A DNA stretch of 64,000 nt from Symbiodinium natans (GCA_905221605.1 CAJNDS010002555.1:182501-246500), one strand, 5' to 3'. Positions 42,067 through 53,370 are shown, counted from the first letter of the stretch. Program-made: numbers and translations. Notes: generated by a model from the sequence alone, not told the origin.

Positions 42067-42713
42067 GCGAGGCCAACCTTTGGAATGTCGACAGGGTTCC
42101 TGTTGTTTGCTGTGTGGTGTGTGATGGTGTGGTGTGTGTGTGTGTGCGTGTGGAGTGGTGTGGTGCGGTGTGGGCGTGTGTCTGCGTGGACGTGACCCAA
42201 GACGGCTTGAGGATCTTGTGTGTGGTGTCCAGGTGAACTCGCAGAACCGAAATCCCTGAACGTATTAAGAAACTCTACTGGTACTATTGGGTTTTGCTGC
42301 TAGTCGCAGTGTTCTTGGTATCCGGTTTGGCAACCCCAAACGCGCTCGAAAAAGTTCTGCCGGATCCGCCCGGAGCCGCCGATGGCGTAAACATCTTTTT
42401 TGCCCTGCCGGGCCTTCCAACATCGTTGTGCACAGGGGGTTGGACACCGCCAAACCGACTCAACTTCACCCGACGCATGCTTTGCCAATGGCACGTGCCC
42501 TGAAGGGCAAGCCCTGCGGGTTAAGGATGTCGTTGAATACAGCGGGTCGCTACGGTCCCTACGTACTTTCGCATTAATCACCCCCGAAAACGCAACTCCT
42601 AATTCCTAAGACCCCTATCCTTGGTTTGCCCTACCACTTACATCAACCCTAAACCCTAAACCCTACACCCTAAACCCTAAACCCTGAACCCTAAACCCAT
42701 TGACATCTTGCAG

Positions 42714-42841
42714 GTGCTCCAACACTTGGATGAGGCCGCAGCAAAAGCCATCAAGGCGGTCGCCACCGTTGCGGGCGAATCTGCAGAGGCTCTGGCGGCT
42801 CATGTGAAGAAATCCTCTGGAAAGGCCTTGATGCAGCTGAG
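42714..42841 (+). CDS. large gene: helical exon (VLQHLDEAAAKAIKAVATVA)
   Basis: CCCTAAA tract, acceptor CTTGCAG/G, continues GESAEALAAHVKKSSGKALM, then a GA donor (CTGAG, then GACCCG); TTTAGGG follows at 42848. Ala/Lys-rich amphipathic helix. Confidence 0.88.
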
Positions 42842-43056
42842 GACCCGGGGTTTAGGGTTTAGGGTTTAGGGTTTCGGGTTTAGGGCTAGGGCTTCAAACG
42901 GCTCTTCTCTTCAGAGAAGTGGTCACCAAAGGTGTGAGAGTGCAGTCAAATTTCCCTTGCCTCCCTGCTTGTTAGTATATAGGGATTTGAGGTACCTAAG
43001 TCCCCAATTCCCGATCAAGAGCTCGTATACATTGCAGTGTTATCATGCTCCGTTAG

Positions 43057-43294
43057 GACGGGCCACTGGCGCTCTGAGACATCCAAGATCGTTTCGGAGG
43101 CGCAGTCTTCCCTGGCCGAGCAGGTGATCTTCGGCCGGATGTCTGCCGGTCTCAAAAACTTTGTCGCAAAGGTCTCCGAGAGGCTCCAAAAATTGCAGGT
43201 GCCGCCCGTCTCAACGGAGGCTTCCCCTCCGGGTGCCGTCGAAGCCGTGGCGCAGGGAACCTTGAAGAAGGTCCTGGAAGCAACTCGAAGCTGG
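43057..43294 (+). CDS. large gene: helical exon
   Basis: Acceptor GTTAG/G, then TGHWRSETSKIVSEAQSSLA, EQVIFGRMSAGLKNFVAKVS and ERLQKLQVPPVSTEAS, ending near TGG/GTGGGA. Joined to the previous exon it gives LRTGHWRSE in phase. A good coiled-coil candidate. Confidence 0.82.
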
Positions 43295-43426
43295 GTGGGA
43301 CTTCACTACAACTTTTATCACTTTATAAGTGTAGGGTTCCTCTAATTTCATATTCAGGGAGCGAAAAGTTAAACTTTTATTGGGGGGTTAAAGGCAACCA
43401 AGAAAGCCAAGTGGCCATGGGCACAG

Positions 43427-43545
43427 GCTCCTGGCCGGCAGAGATCTCCCAGAACATCCGAGCGCTGATCCGGGAGAAGTGCCGCGACGCGGGGGCGCTC
43501 GGGCACGTGCGGGCGGCCTTCCAGACCTTCGACCTGGCACCCCAG
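43427..43545 (+). CDS. large gene: exon (EISQNIRALIREKCRDAGAL)
   Basis: The acceptor is one of several AGs (43426 chosen); continues GHVRAAFQTFDLAPQ, then a GA donor (CCCCAG, then GATGAC) in phase with VLQSLQEDL. The 5' boundary is uncertain. Confidence 0.7.
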
Positions 43546-43935
43546 GATGACATTGCTCCTGGGTCTCGATTGATGAGTTTGGGTTTCGGGTGTAGGGCGT
43601 AGGTTTCAGGTTTGGGGTTTAAGGGTTTAGGGTGTAGGGTTTAGGGTGTAGGGTTTAGGGTGTAGGGTTTAGGGGCGTCCCCAGACTCCTGAAATCCGAG
43701 ACTCCCAGGCCTAGAGAATGTACACTGTGAGGCCTCCTTGAGATTCCTCTTTGCTTTCTTTACGCGTTGCAGCTGACTTTTTGGGATCCTGTGCTCTCCT
43801 CCCCCCTAAGATTCCCCCAAACCCTAAACCCTAAACTCTAAACCCAAAACCCTAAACCCAAAACCCTAAACCCTAAACCCTAACCCTAAACCCCAAACCC
43901 TAAACCCTAAACCCTAAGAGGGTCCTCTCTGACAG

Positions 43936-44021
43936 GTCCTCCAGTCGCTGCAGGAGGACCTCCGGCGGCAAGTCGAGGCAGCCTTGTGGGCCGATGAGCA
44001 GGACCTGAGCACGCCTCGGAT
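43936..44021 (+). CDS. large gene: helical exon (VLQSLQEDLRRQVEAALWAD)
   Basis: CCCTAAA tract (43820-43918), acceptor GACAG/G, continues EQDLSTPR; GA donor (CGGAT, then GAGGGT) joins to IREEAQEAY. TTTGGGG/TTTAGGG repeats follow. Confidence 0.82.
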
Positions 44022-44584
44022 GAGGGTTTTGGGGGTTTGGGGCTTGGGGGATTTGGGGTTGGTTTAGGGGTTTTTGGGGTTAGGGCTTAGGAGTTTAGGG
44101 GTCTAGGGTTTAGGGTTTAGGGAATCGGGTTTTAGGGGGTTTAGGTTTTAGGGATTTAGGGTCTAGGGATGAGGGTTGAGCTATTATTAATGTACATATA
44201 GACCCCAGACATAGACCCCTTAAATAGGTAAGGACCCCAACAAGGTACCCCCTAATATGGTAAACCCACCATACACCTGAACTTTCCCCACAAGTCCATT
44301 CAAACTTTACCTACAAAGCACGTTTTTCTGTTTCGGGGGTTTAGGGTTTAGGGCTCAGGGTGTCTTACGAAGGGGAGACCGTGGGTCTAGTTCAGGGTTT
44401 AGGGTTTAGGGTTTAGGTTTTAGGGTTTAGGGTTTAGGTTTTAGGGTTCAGGGTTTAGGGTTTAGGGTTTGGGGTTTAGGGCTAGGACGATCCTGGTTGA
44501 TCTCTCTGTGCCCTTGCGGCGTGCTGTCCGTGCCTGAAGACCGAACATAGGACATAGGATTTGGGGTGTATGTAGGGTGCAGTG

Positions 44585-45060
44585 TTGAGGGAAACCCCAA
44601 ACCTTACAACCCTAAACCCTAAAGGCCCTAAACCCTAAACCCTAAACCCTAAACCCTAAACCCTAAACCCTAAACCCTAAACCCGAGACCTTAAAACCTA
44701 AACCCTAAAACCCTAAAACCCTAAACCCTAAGCACAGCCGGGAGGAAGCACAGGAGGCGTATGCGGACGCCCTGAGCAGCGACCCAAAGCCCTGCCCGGG
44801 CCGCTGTTTGGAGTCCGCCAACGACCTTTCGGAGTTCCTGGCAGCTCGGGTGTTCAATAAAAACCCTAAACCCAAAACCCAAAACCTAAAACCCAAAACC
44901 CAAATCCTAAACCCTAAACCCTAAAGCCTAAAGCCTAAAGCCTAAAGCCTAAAGCCTAAAGCCTAAAGCCTAAAGCCTAAAGCCTAAAGCCTAAAGCCTA
45001 AAGCCTAAACTCTAAATTCTAAACCCTAAACCCTAAGCCCTAAACCCTAAGCCTAAGCCC
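44585..45060 (+). repeat. CCCTAAA tracts and a homogeneous CCTAAAG array around one exon
   Basis: CCCTAAA (44585-44732) upstream of the exon at 44738, then CCCAAAA/CCCTAAA (44862-44925), then about 12 perfect CCTAAAG heptamers (44925-45008), then CCCTAAA variants. The downstream part is in the unusual orientation for an intron 5' end. Confidence 0.95.
44738..44840 (+). CDS. large gene: exon (EEAQEAYADALSSDPKPCPG)
   Basis: Acceptor GCACAG; continues RCLESANDLSEFL; GC donor (CTG, then GCAGCT) joins to ADFGAHALSEVQ in phase 0. Confidence 0.82.
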
Positions 45061-45315
45061 TGCGAATTGGTAGGCTCAGCAGGCCTTTTCGGGTAGATTT
45101 GGGCTTAGGGTGGAAGGCTTGCGGTTTTTTTGTCGGGATTTCGGCCAAAGAAGGGTCGCCAAGAAAATCGCAGCTTTGTATAACAGTACGTTACATGTAC
45201 AGACTTTTTCAGGCAACAGGGGTTTAGGGTTCAGGGTTTGGGGTTACGGGTTTAGGGCTTAGGGCTTAGGGGTTGTTGAAGATATTCAGTTGAAGGATCC
45301 ACCCGGACTGCCAAG

Positions 45316-45400
45316 GCAGATTTTGGGGCCCACGCCCTGAGCGAGGTGCAGGAAGCGATGACGGCGCCAGAGCTGCGAGTTTTCAAGCTCGGGCGGCTGA
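45316..45400 (+). CDS. large gene: exon (ADFGAHALSEVQEAMTAPEL)
   Basis: Acceptor GCCAAG/G; continues RVFKLGRL; GA donor (CTGA, then GATCGA) joins to NVADSLEERKGDEL. Confidence 0.78.
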
Positions 45401-45645
45401 GATCGAACCTGGCCTCGACAAACTTCTATATGAAGCAGGGTTTATATTTCTGCTTTTGGTGAGTGTATATAAGGTTCCTTTTTAATGTTGGTGAGTGTAT
45501 GCCTTTGGTGTCTTTTTGGGGTACAAGAAATATGTACCCTACTTCATATAATGATTACTTTCGTTTGAAGAGAGGCTTTAGGGTTTAGGGTTTAGGTTCG
45601 GGTTTACAGGTTTAGCAGCTTGTGGGGCTTAAAGCCTTCGCCTAG

Positions 45646-45767
45646 ATGTTGCTGATTCTCTGGAAGAAAGGAAGGGTGACGAGCTCACCCTCATGCTTGC
45701 CCGGGCAGCGGCGAACAGCTCCCAGGCCCACTGCCGCGCCATGAGAAGCATCCAGAAGGGTGCCATG
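45646..45767 (+). CDS. large gene: helical exon (VADSLEERKGDELTLMLARA)
   Basis: Acceptor CGCCTAG; continues AANSSQAHCRAMRSIQKGAM; donor ATG/GTAACG; TTTAGGG follows at 45790. Confidence 0.82.
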
Positions 45768-46069
45768 GTAACGAGGATGCCATTCAGTGGGTTTAGGGCT
45801 TTGGGATTTAGGGTTCAAGGTTTAGGGTTTAGGGGTTGGGCATGTACATGCAAGCCAACCAGCGCTTGTTCTGCACCCCAAACCCGAGACTCTAAACCCT
45901 AAACCCGAAACCCGAAACCCTGAACCTTAAACCCTAGACCCTAGACCCTAAACCCTGCTGCTGAGTTGACTTGCTTGGCAAGGACCGGATGAAGGCTTCG
46001 AACACTTCCCCTCTCTCACCCTCTTCTTCTCTTAAACTCGATTTGAAGGTTTGAAGTTGGAATCGGGGG

Positions 46070-46165
46070 TACCCTTAACTAACAGTCCTTAACAGGATTA
46101 TAATAGTGATTATAACAGGGGTATTATAATCGCTACTAAGGACTGTTAGTATATGGGACATCCCA
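46070..46165. mobile_element. hairpin element with CTAACAGTCCTTA termini
   Basis: CTAACAGTCCTTAACAGG at the left and CTAAGGACTGTTAG at the right are inverted copies flanking an AT-rich centre (GATTATAATAGTGATTATAA). A second, partial copy lies at 63405-63455 (TACTAAGGACTGTTAG followed by CACATCCC, as here GACATCCC). Confidence 0.65.
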
Positions 46166-46549
46166 AGCTTGAAGTTTCTAGAAACCAATCCTTCCACCCC
46201 GGATTTCGAAACTCGTTTTCTACACTCGAGCTTCCTCCCCTCCCTGCCCCAGCTTCCTCATCGGCATATCCCCTTCCGCCTCCGCCTGTCTTAAATTTTC
46301 AGCGATTGCCCCCCCCGAAATCTCCCCAGGACCTCTCTCACAACGTAAACTTTTCTTCCCACACTGGATTTTCGCTTTCTCTCGGATTCCCAAGCTTTTC
46401 GAGGTTTTCGCATATTATGAAGCGATCCGTTTGATTATTTGAAGTACAGGTCATCATCTTATCTCAGTGCGTAGCCTTGACAAGCATTCCTCCTCCGCTG
46501 GGTCTAGCGTGACCACAGAGCCACGTGTCACGTGTCATTCCCTGATAAG

Positions 46550-46745
46550 AACGCCCCCCCCCCCCCCCAACCCCCCATCCCCATCCCCCCCATCCCCACC
46601 CATCCCCCCCGTCCCCCCCATCCCCACCCATCCCCTCCCCCCCATCCCAGCCCCATCCCAGCCCCATCCCAGCCCCATCCCAGCCCCATCCCCCCAATCC
46701 CCCCAATCCCCCCCATCCCCCCCATCCCCCCATCCCCCCCCCACC
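46550..46745 (+). repeat. CCCCATCCC pyrimidine tract, i-motif/G-quadruplex-prone
   Basis: About 190 bp of C-runs separated by AT, with a block of five CCCCATCCCAG 11-mers. The Gly/Trp and Pro-rich frames across it are artefacts. Intronic in the large gene. Confidence 0.95.
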
Positions 46746-47055
46746 CTTTGCCCCCTATGCTGTCATCCCTTATGCTGTCAGGCAGAGCGAGTTTCTGTGA
46801 GGGATCAGCTGCTACAATGGAGAGACATGTGCATGCTTTCCGATTGCTTGTTGCAGCTTTGATTGGCATGATCGATTGTTGCAGCTTGCATTTCGCGCTT
46901 GATTCTTCCAGCATTTCACGCAGCAGAATGTGCAGTACTTTATACGGTACGGATTGTTGACAAAATGTTGTTGAAGGCTTCTTCGGGTTTAGGGCTCTGC
47001 TCGAACACCCTAGCTCCCTTACCCCTCAGCCCTAAATCTTCAACCCCGAACCAAG

Positions 47056-47116
47056 GCAGCGGCAGTGAAGGCGGACATGGAGAAAGAAACTGCTCGGGCC
47101 GCTTCGTTGCAGCAGG
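47056..47116 (+). CDS. large gene: helical exon (AAAVKADMEKETARAASLQQ)
   Basis: Acceptor ACCAAG/G, phase 0 from the exon ending at 45767; donor CAGG/GTTCGT. Confidence 0.7.
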
Positions 47117-47299
47117 GTTCGTTTTTTGCTTCACGGGGGAAGGGGGAAGGGGGGGAGGTTTGGCGATGTGGGGTGTGGGGCTGGCAGTCGAAGCAACCCT
47201 GAACCCAAAACCCAAACCCGGTTCATGCCTCGAGGCTACCGGGAGAAGTGGGATTTTGGGCCCTCATTGGCGCCCTAAGCTTTCCGGAGTTTCGGCAAG

Positions 47300-47358
47300 A
47301 TGGAAAGGCTCCAAAAGAGACCAGAAGCAACTTCGAAGAGAACCCCCTCCCATGTGGG
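47300..47358 (+). CDS. large gene: possible exon
   Basis: After GGCAAG the phase-1 frame reads DGKAPKETRSNFEENPLPCG, in phase with the exon at 47056. No tract immediately upstream. Confidence 0.35.
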
Positions 47359-47614
47359 GTGCGTGGCACTGTCTGGATTTGTAGATTTAGGGTTTAGGGG
47401 CAAGAAATCAGAAACTCGTGTGGCAAGTTCTCGGTAAACTTGGCGGATCATGGGCCACCACAACAACCCTATACCCCAAGCCCTCAAGAAAGCTCCTCAC
47501 GGTGCATTTCTTGGCTGCATGGTTTAGGGTTTAGGATTCAGGGTTTAGGGTATGAGGTTTAGGGTTCAGGGTTTAGGGTTTAGGGCGACAATGAGAGGCC
47601 AGTCGCACCTTGCA

Positions 47615-47658
47615 GATGCACCTGGAGGCGGGGCGTCTGGGGGTGGATGTCTGCCCTT
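47615..47658 (+). CDS. large gene: possible exon (MHLEAGRLGVDVC)
   Basis: Acceptor CTTGCAG, with TTTAGGG tracts on both sides (47521-47585, 47660-47715). The end is uncertain. Confidence 0.5.
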
Positions 47659-47767
47659 GTGGGTTTAGGGTTTAAGGTTTAGGATTTAGGGTTTAGGATT
47701 TAGGGTTCAGGTTCATGTTTTGGCGGCGGGCAGGGGAAGATCCGCAGTTACTCTGCTCTGTCCACAG

Positions 47768-47811
47768 GACCTCGCGCTCGTGAATGACACCGGCATTACG
47801 GCCGAGGACTG
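47768..47811 (+). CDS. large gene: exon (DLALVNDTGITAEDW)
   Basis: Acceptor TCCACAG/G, likely donor TGG/GTTGAG; potential N-glycosylation site (NDT). Phase 0 into DQERMLGWF. Confidence 0.6.
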
Positions 47812-48327
47812 GGTTGAGGGTATTGGGCACCTAACGCAAGGCAAATTTAGTTACACCATTAACTTTAAACCCTAAACCCTAAACCCTAAACCCTAAACCC
47901 TAAACCCTAAACCCTAAACCCTAGACCCTAAACCCTAAACCCTAAATCCACATGGCATACTTACCCCTTAACCCCCTGTTTGCGCTGGATAAGGCGACTG
48001 CAGGCTTGGGGGTCTAGGTAGCTACATGGTCCCTAGAACCTAAACCCTAAACCCTAAACCCTAAACCCTAAACCCTAAACCCTAAACCCTAAACCCTAAA
48101 CCCTAAACCCTAAACCCCAATCCTTAATATGGCTCCTTACCTCATGTAAATGGTTCTGAAGTATGGGCGTTTGGGTTGTATGTATTTAGGGGGTGTATGG
48201 GGAGTCCCATTGAAGGAAGAGTGGATGCGAACCCTAAACCCTAAACCCAAAACCCTAAACCCTAAACCCGGAGCCCTAAACCCTAAACTCTTTTGTTGGC
48301 TTTGGACGTTGATGTGGTGTCAGCCAG

Positions 48328-48393
48328 GATCAAGAGAGGATGCTGGGATGGTTCCGCACGAAGTTCGTTGAGCCGTTGGAGGAATCCCGCATG
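48328..48393 (+). CDS. large gene: exon (DQERMLGWFRTKFVEPLEES)
   Basis: Acceptor CAGCCAG/G; the frame stays open to about 48492, so the donor is uncertain. CCCTAAA repeats upstream (48233-48290). Confidence 0.6.
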
Positions 48394-48952
48394 TCGTTGT
48401 GTCAAGTTCTCCCTCAAACCTCTACTAGAGGATTGATTCAACGCCTCGTCATGTCGGTTTTATACCTTACGTCCCATTTCGGAACCTCCTGAACCCCAAA
48501 TCCCCAACCGTTATTCCTCAACCAGAGACCCCCTTGCTGCCTTACCTAAAATGGTCTCTTCTAGTGCGGCCTGGTTGCAGGCAAAGTCATGGGTTTAGAG
48601 TTATGTGGTGTAGTCCAGGCCGGAAGAGTTGAAGAGTTAGGAAACCCTCGAGGCGTTTGCGGATTGAGGGCTTTGGTGCTCAGAACCTTTCTTTCCCCCA
48701 CCTGAAACGCATCTCGGTGCTGGCGAGGCATCCTTGGCTTCTTTCCTCGACCAGCAAGTCGCATCTTGCTCAGACTCTCGGCAAGAGGAGTCGGTCGGTA
48801 CACACTCGGAGTCGCCAAGTGAGCATGGTGCCATTGTTAGCTAGGGCATCCTGGCTGTTTGTCCAGGGCTACGCCGGGCAATTACGTCCGGAACCCTCAA
48901 GAGTAGGCTGGGCAGCAGGAGCTCTCCCCTGCTTCGGATCTGTTCATCCAAG

Positions 48953-49475
48953 GTCCCCGAGACTGGTGGGGAGGCACCAAGGAATCGCGCCCGGCTTCTC
49001 TATCACGGAACGGTGAGGCGCCTCTTTCACGAGGTGAGCGTCACGCTGGCGGCCAAGGTGTCCAAAGACACCCGGGCTCTCAACAACCTGCTGCTGCATG
49101 CCTTCTGGCCAACTTTTGGAGCTGAGGGCAGCACACTTAGCAATGGCGAGTCGGGATCCTATCCCGGCGGTATCATCCTTCTTGAGGAGGATGTTACGAC
49201 TCGGAGTGACACCGAGATCGACCTTGCCGAGACACAGGCCGTCTTGGATGCGGGCGTGCGTGAGCTTCAGCAGTTCAGCGCCGAGTTCCTGCGACAAATC
49301 CCACTTATCGATAAAGCTCTCGACCCGGGGGGCATTCACACAAAGATGAAGGGAACAGGAGTCTACAAAAAGGCGGCGATAGGGGATCAACGGGAAATGG
49401 ACAAAGCCATGTGGAAGGCAAAGGAGAAAGCGGCGAATGGAGCCATCGCCATGCTCTACGGAGACGGGACGCTGG
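48953..49475 (+). CDS. large gene: long exon
   Basis: Acceptor ATCCAAG/G, then PETGGEAPRNRARLLYHGTV, RRLFHEVSVTLAAKVSKDTR, ALNNLLLHAFWPTFGAE, a loop (GSYPGGIILLEEDVTTRSDT) and a helix (ETQAVLDAGVRELQQFSAEF). It ends YGDGTL plus G at donor CTGG/GTAACT. About 174 codons and the second longest exon; the boundary with the next exon (GNPLCPLSTG) is in phase. No family recognised. Confidence 0.85.
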
Positions 49476-49556
49476 GTAACTTGGTAGGCCCTGAAAACAG
49501 CTGTCAGTTTGCCTGAACTGTTGCGTTTGAGAGGATCTTATGTAGCAAAAGCCATT

Positions 49557-49935
49557 CGAAACCCTAAACCCCTAACCCCTAACCCCTAACCCCTAACCCC
49601 TAACCCCTAACCCCTAACCCCTAACCCCTAACCCCTAACCCCTAACCCCTAACCCCTAACCCCTAACCCCTAAACCCCTAACCCGAACCCCTAACCCCTA
49701 CCCTAACCCTAACCCCTAACCCCACCCCTAACCCCTAACCCCTAACCCCTAACCCCTAACCCCTAACCCCTAACCCCTAACCCTACCCCTAACCCTAACC
49801 CCTAACCCCTAACCCCTAACCCCTAAACCCCTAAACCCCGAACCCTAAACCCTAAACCCTAAACCCCAAACCCCAAACCCGAAACCCTAAACCCTAAACC
49901 CTAAACCCTAAACTCTAAACCCAAACTCTAAACTC
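49557..49935 (+). repeat. long CCCCTAA array (variant telomere-like)
   Basis: About 35 units of CCCCTAA, one A fewer and one C more than the prevailing CCCTAAA, with a few CCCTAA and CCCCGAA interruptions, then ordinary CCCTAAA. The purest block of this variant in the window, directly upstream of the exon at 49952. Confidence 0.97.
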
Positions 49936-49951
49936 AGAGGGGGCGACCTAG

Positions 49952-50044
49952 GCAATCCCCTGTGCCCGTTGTCGACGGGCCTCGCTGACGACCTGGACCT
50001 TGCCTACGAGAATGCCAAGAAACTAAGGGATGGCAACCTCTACG
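49952..50044 (+). CDS. large gene: exon (GNPLCPLSTGLADDLDLAYE)
   Basis: Acceptor GACCTAG/G; continues NAKKLRDGNLY; donor TACG/GTATCT. Phase 1 on both sides; TTTAGGG from 50055. Confidence 0.85.
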
Positions 50045-50399
50045 GTATCTAGGATGGGTTTAGGGTTTAGGGTTTTAGGGTTTAGGGTTTAGGGGTTAGG
50101 GGTTAGGGTTTAGGTTTAGGGTTTAGGGTTTAGGGTTTAGGGTTCAGGGTTTAGGGTTTAGGGTTGAGGGTGCGCATCCACTCTTCCTTCAATGGGACTC
50201 CCTATACACCCCCTAAATACCCCTATACAACCCAAACGCCCATACTTCAGAACCCTTTACATGAGGTAAGGAGGCATATAGAGGATTAGGGTTTTGGGGT
50301 TAGGGTTTAGGGTTTAGGGTTTAGGGTTAAGGGCTAAGTGCCGGTTTCGGGTTCTTTTTGGAGTCCCCTAAGCCCTAGGCACCTTAGGCATGTTGAAGC

Positions 50400-50575
50400 A
50401 CCCTAAACCCTAAGCTAAACCCTAAACCCTAAACCCTAAACCCTAAACCCTAAACCCTAAACCCTAAACCCTAAACCCTAAACCCTAAACCCTAAACCCT
50501 AAACCCTAAACCCTAAACCCTAAGCCCTAAACCCTAAACCCTAAACCCTAAACCCTAAACCCTTAAGCCCTACGC
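50400..50575 (+). repeat. telomere-like CCCTAAA tract
   Basis: About 23 CCCTAAA units with one CCCTAAG, ending at the acceptor of the exon at 50583. Confidence 0.97.
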
Positions 50576-50582
50576 ACCTTAG

Positions 50583-50660
50583 GTATGTTTGACGAGTTCG
50601 GGAAGCTGCTCTGCAAGCTCAGGGGAGGCACCGGAGGGTCAGAGCGTAAGCGAAGCCTTG
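50583..50660 (+). CDS. large gene: exon (MFDEFGKLLCKLRGGTGGSE)
   Basis: Acceptor CCTTAG/G; the split codon joins NLYG to MFDEFG. The end is uncertain (GA donors near 50652-50660); TTTAGGG follows from 50671. Confidence 0.75.
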
Positions 50661-51156
50661 ACCTGCCCCCGGGTTTAGGGTTCAGGGTTTAGGGTTTAGG
50701 GTTTAGGGTTTAGGGTTTATGCCTGAGGGTCTTGGGGCACAGGCTGCCACACCCCTCTGCCATATCAATGAATCGCCACTACACTCCTCCACATGGAGAA
50801 GCCACGTCGAAAGAGAGAGAGAGAGAGAGAGAGAGAGACACTCCTCGAAGTTTGTAGCAGTACCATCCGGGAAAGGGCAGGATTGGCAAGAGTCTGCATT
50901 AGGAATTTTGTCGGGCTGATGGGAACTTTAGGGGTTTGGGGGTTGAGGGTTCTGTAGTGGCTGTACCCAAGGATGTCATGGATTGCTTAGCACTCGGCTG
51001 GACGCACTGGCTCCGGCTCCCCCTCCCCCCGCCCACCCACGTCCTAAAAGGGGGCTTTAGGGTTTTCCCAAGGACTAGAATGTTAGAGAGCCTTGTGCAG
51101 ATTCCTAAACCCTCAACCCTACGCCCTGCATACATGTCAGCGAGTGCCAGAAACAG

Positions 51157-51204
51157 GAGCTGGGGAGATCATCCAGTTCATCACCAACTTGAAGGACTGT
51201 TGGA
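51157..51204 (+). CDS. large gene: exon (AGEIIQFITNLKDCW)
   Basis: Acceptor AAACAG/G; hydrophobic/helical peptide. Donor either GA at TGTTG or GT two bases later. Confidence 0.6.
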
Positions 51205-51328
51205 GTCGACGGGGCACTTAGGGTCGGGTGGATCTGCGGCGAAGGGTTTAGGGTTTAGGGTTTAGGGTTATAAGGTTTATTATGGGGTTTACGGGGTCAT
51301 GAGTCAAGGACACGGCATGGTTCCTCAG

Positions 51329-51410
51329 CACCATGGTCCGGTTGGTCTCGAACCTGCCCTTGGTGGGGTGGCTCGCGAAGTTGATAAAGAAGCCGATCTT
51401 GCAAATCGAA
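51329..51410 (+). CDS. large gene: hydrophobic exon (MVRLVSNLPLVGWLAKLIKK)
   Basis: Acceptor TCCTCAG; continues PILQIE; GC donor (GAA, then GCTTGG), phase 0. A membrane-associated or amphipathic helix. Confidence 0.72.
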
Positions 51411-51540
51411 GCTTGGTAGCCCAGCGGTCCCCTTTTGCCCCTTTTGGGTTCCAGGCTCCCTTATACAAAGGAAGGCAGCCCAACCCCCGGAAAATAATAG
51501 AGGGGCACCCTCAGCATCATATGGCTGCTGGGCTTCCAAG

Positions 51541-51708
51541 GAAGACTTCATCAACGACGAGCTTGTCCCAATACGACACAAGCTCAACCACACCTTTATG
51601 CCCAAGTTCAACAAAGGCTGCGTCTACCACGCGAACGTCACGAGGTACGTCCGATACGCCATCGAGGCCATCCCGGTGCTGAAGATGCAGGCGTATCCCG
51701 CGACGTGG
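51541..51708 (+). CDS. large gene: exon (EDFINDELVPIRHKLNHTFM)
   Basis: Acceptor TTCCAAG/G; continues PKFNKGCVYHANVTRYVRYA, then IEAIPVLKMQAYPATW; donor TGG/GTGCGA. Two N-glycosylation sequons (NHT, NVT) suggest a lumenal/extracellular segment. Confidence 0.85.
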
Positions 51709-52314
51709 GTGCGATTTTACAAGATGTTACTTCTTTTTCGGATTTCAGTTCCAGTGCAGTTTCCAACGCTAAGCCCGAAATCCTAAACCCTCTCTTACTA
51801 TGTATATGTTAAACCCTAATGGGTTTCTTCGGCATAATCTTTTCTGGGCCATAAACCCTGACACACTTCGTCGGCATGTTGCTTTCTTGTCCTGGGCCCT
51901 GAACCAGAATCTGAAAAACAAGGTGGTCATTTCTGCCATATAAAATTCTATTTGAAACTCAGCTGGAATCGGCCACTTTTGGCCGAATCCTGGGGTCCCC
52001 CCCCACATAGGCTCCCTTTCAGGGTCCTAGGGGCATAGGGTTTGAGCTGTAGGGTTTGGGGCATATAGGGTTTGGGACCCAGCCCGGGCCTGGGGTTTGG
52101 GGCATAGCGTTTAGGGTCCCTAGGGTTTAGGGCATAGGGTTAGAGCTCTACAGGTTGCTTAGGGTTTGAGTTTGGGGCAAAGGAGTTTGGGCCCTGAGAA
52201 AGTATTGAGTGAACTCTATATTTTCTGAATGTTATGGGTTTCTTGGGTGGGTGTTTTTTTTCTCCAACCCTTGACAAGCTGCTTGACTAGTGAATGCTTG
52301 GACTTGAGATGCCG

Positions 52315-52465
52315 AACCCTAAACCCTGAACCCTGAACCCTAAACCCTAAACCCTAAACCCTAAACCCTAAACCCTAAACCCTAAACCCAAAACCCTAAA
52401 CCCTAAACCCTAAACCCTAAACCCTAAACCCTGAACCCTGAACCCTAAACCCTAAACCCTAAACT
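52315..52465 (+). repeat. telomere-like CCCTAAA tract with CCCTGAA blocks
   Basis: About 20 units. A short candidate exon (52474-52512, RRCPFTWALEAST) follows immediately. Confidence 0.95.
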
Positions 52466-52473
52466 GCTGAGAG

Positions 52474-52512
52474 CGCCGCTGTCCATTTACATGGGCGCTC
52501 GAGGCTTCGACC
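52474..52512 (+). CDS. large gene: possible exon (RRCPFTWALEAST)
   Basis: Acceptor TGAGAG, GA donor (ACC, then GAGGTC), phase 0 from the previous exon. Supported by position after a CCCTAAA tract rather than by motif. Confidence 0.35.
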
Positions 52513-53370
52513 GAGGTCACCGACCCAGCGTCTCCACAGAACGGTGAGGGAGGGTAAAGCCTCCCGGTAGACGGGGCCTGCAGCCACCGGGCTGGCAGAT
52601 TCCAGAGCCCGCCCATTCGCGCCACCTGACCTGGCACCCCTCTCTGGCACCCGCTGGGACCTTCTGGACCTGCCTGGGACCCCTCTAGGAAGCTCTCTGC
52701 ACCTTTTGACTTTGCAAGCAGGGGCCGGCCGAGGCCCCTGCTTCTTTTTAGCGTTTTGGGCGGGGTTTGCCCAGACCCGTAATGAACATGTTGGGTTTTT
52801 TGTATTGCAATCGATGGTTTTTGGTACCCCTCCATTTTACTCCGTGAAAGCTCCAAGAAGCCTACGAGCCACACAGGCTCCACAAAGCTCGGGAGGCCCC
52901 ACCCTGCTCTTTCTCTGTAAAAAGCAAGAAAGCCCCCCTTGAGGGGGTTTGGGGGGTGAACCCTAAACCCTAAATGAGAATAGTTTGGGTGGTTGGGGTG
53001 GGACTACATGCTAACGCAAGCGAGCGGCCCGGGTGCTTTTAGCACCAGAGCTTCCCTTCAACACAACCCGAGACCCTAAACCCTAAACCCATCCTAAACC
53101 CTAAACCCTTGACCCTTGACGCTGAACCCTAGACCCTAAACCCGAAGCCCTACGTCCTGCCCCCACATATAGAGTAGAATCCTTCCGAAGGAGGCCGATC
53201 CGCCATCCTGCCCCCCCTTCCCTCTATCATGCCTTGCTCCCCAGAGTTTCGCGTACCAAGAAAGGGCCACATGGGTTTTGGGTGCAGGGTTTAGGGTTTA
53301 GGGTTAGGGTTTAGGGTTTAGGGTTCAGGGTTTATGGTTTATGGTTTAGGGTTTAGGGGGGCCACCAAAG

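Noticed and set aside
42479-42600. GC-rich segment that looked briefly like structural RNA
   Set aside because: No match to conserved rRNA or tRNA features, and no cloverleaf could be drawn.
46464-46960. Gly/Trp-rich and Pro-rich frames
   Set aside because: They arise from the CCCCATCCC tract.
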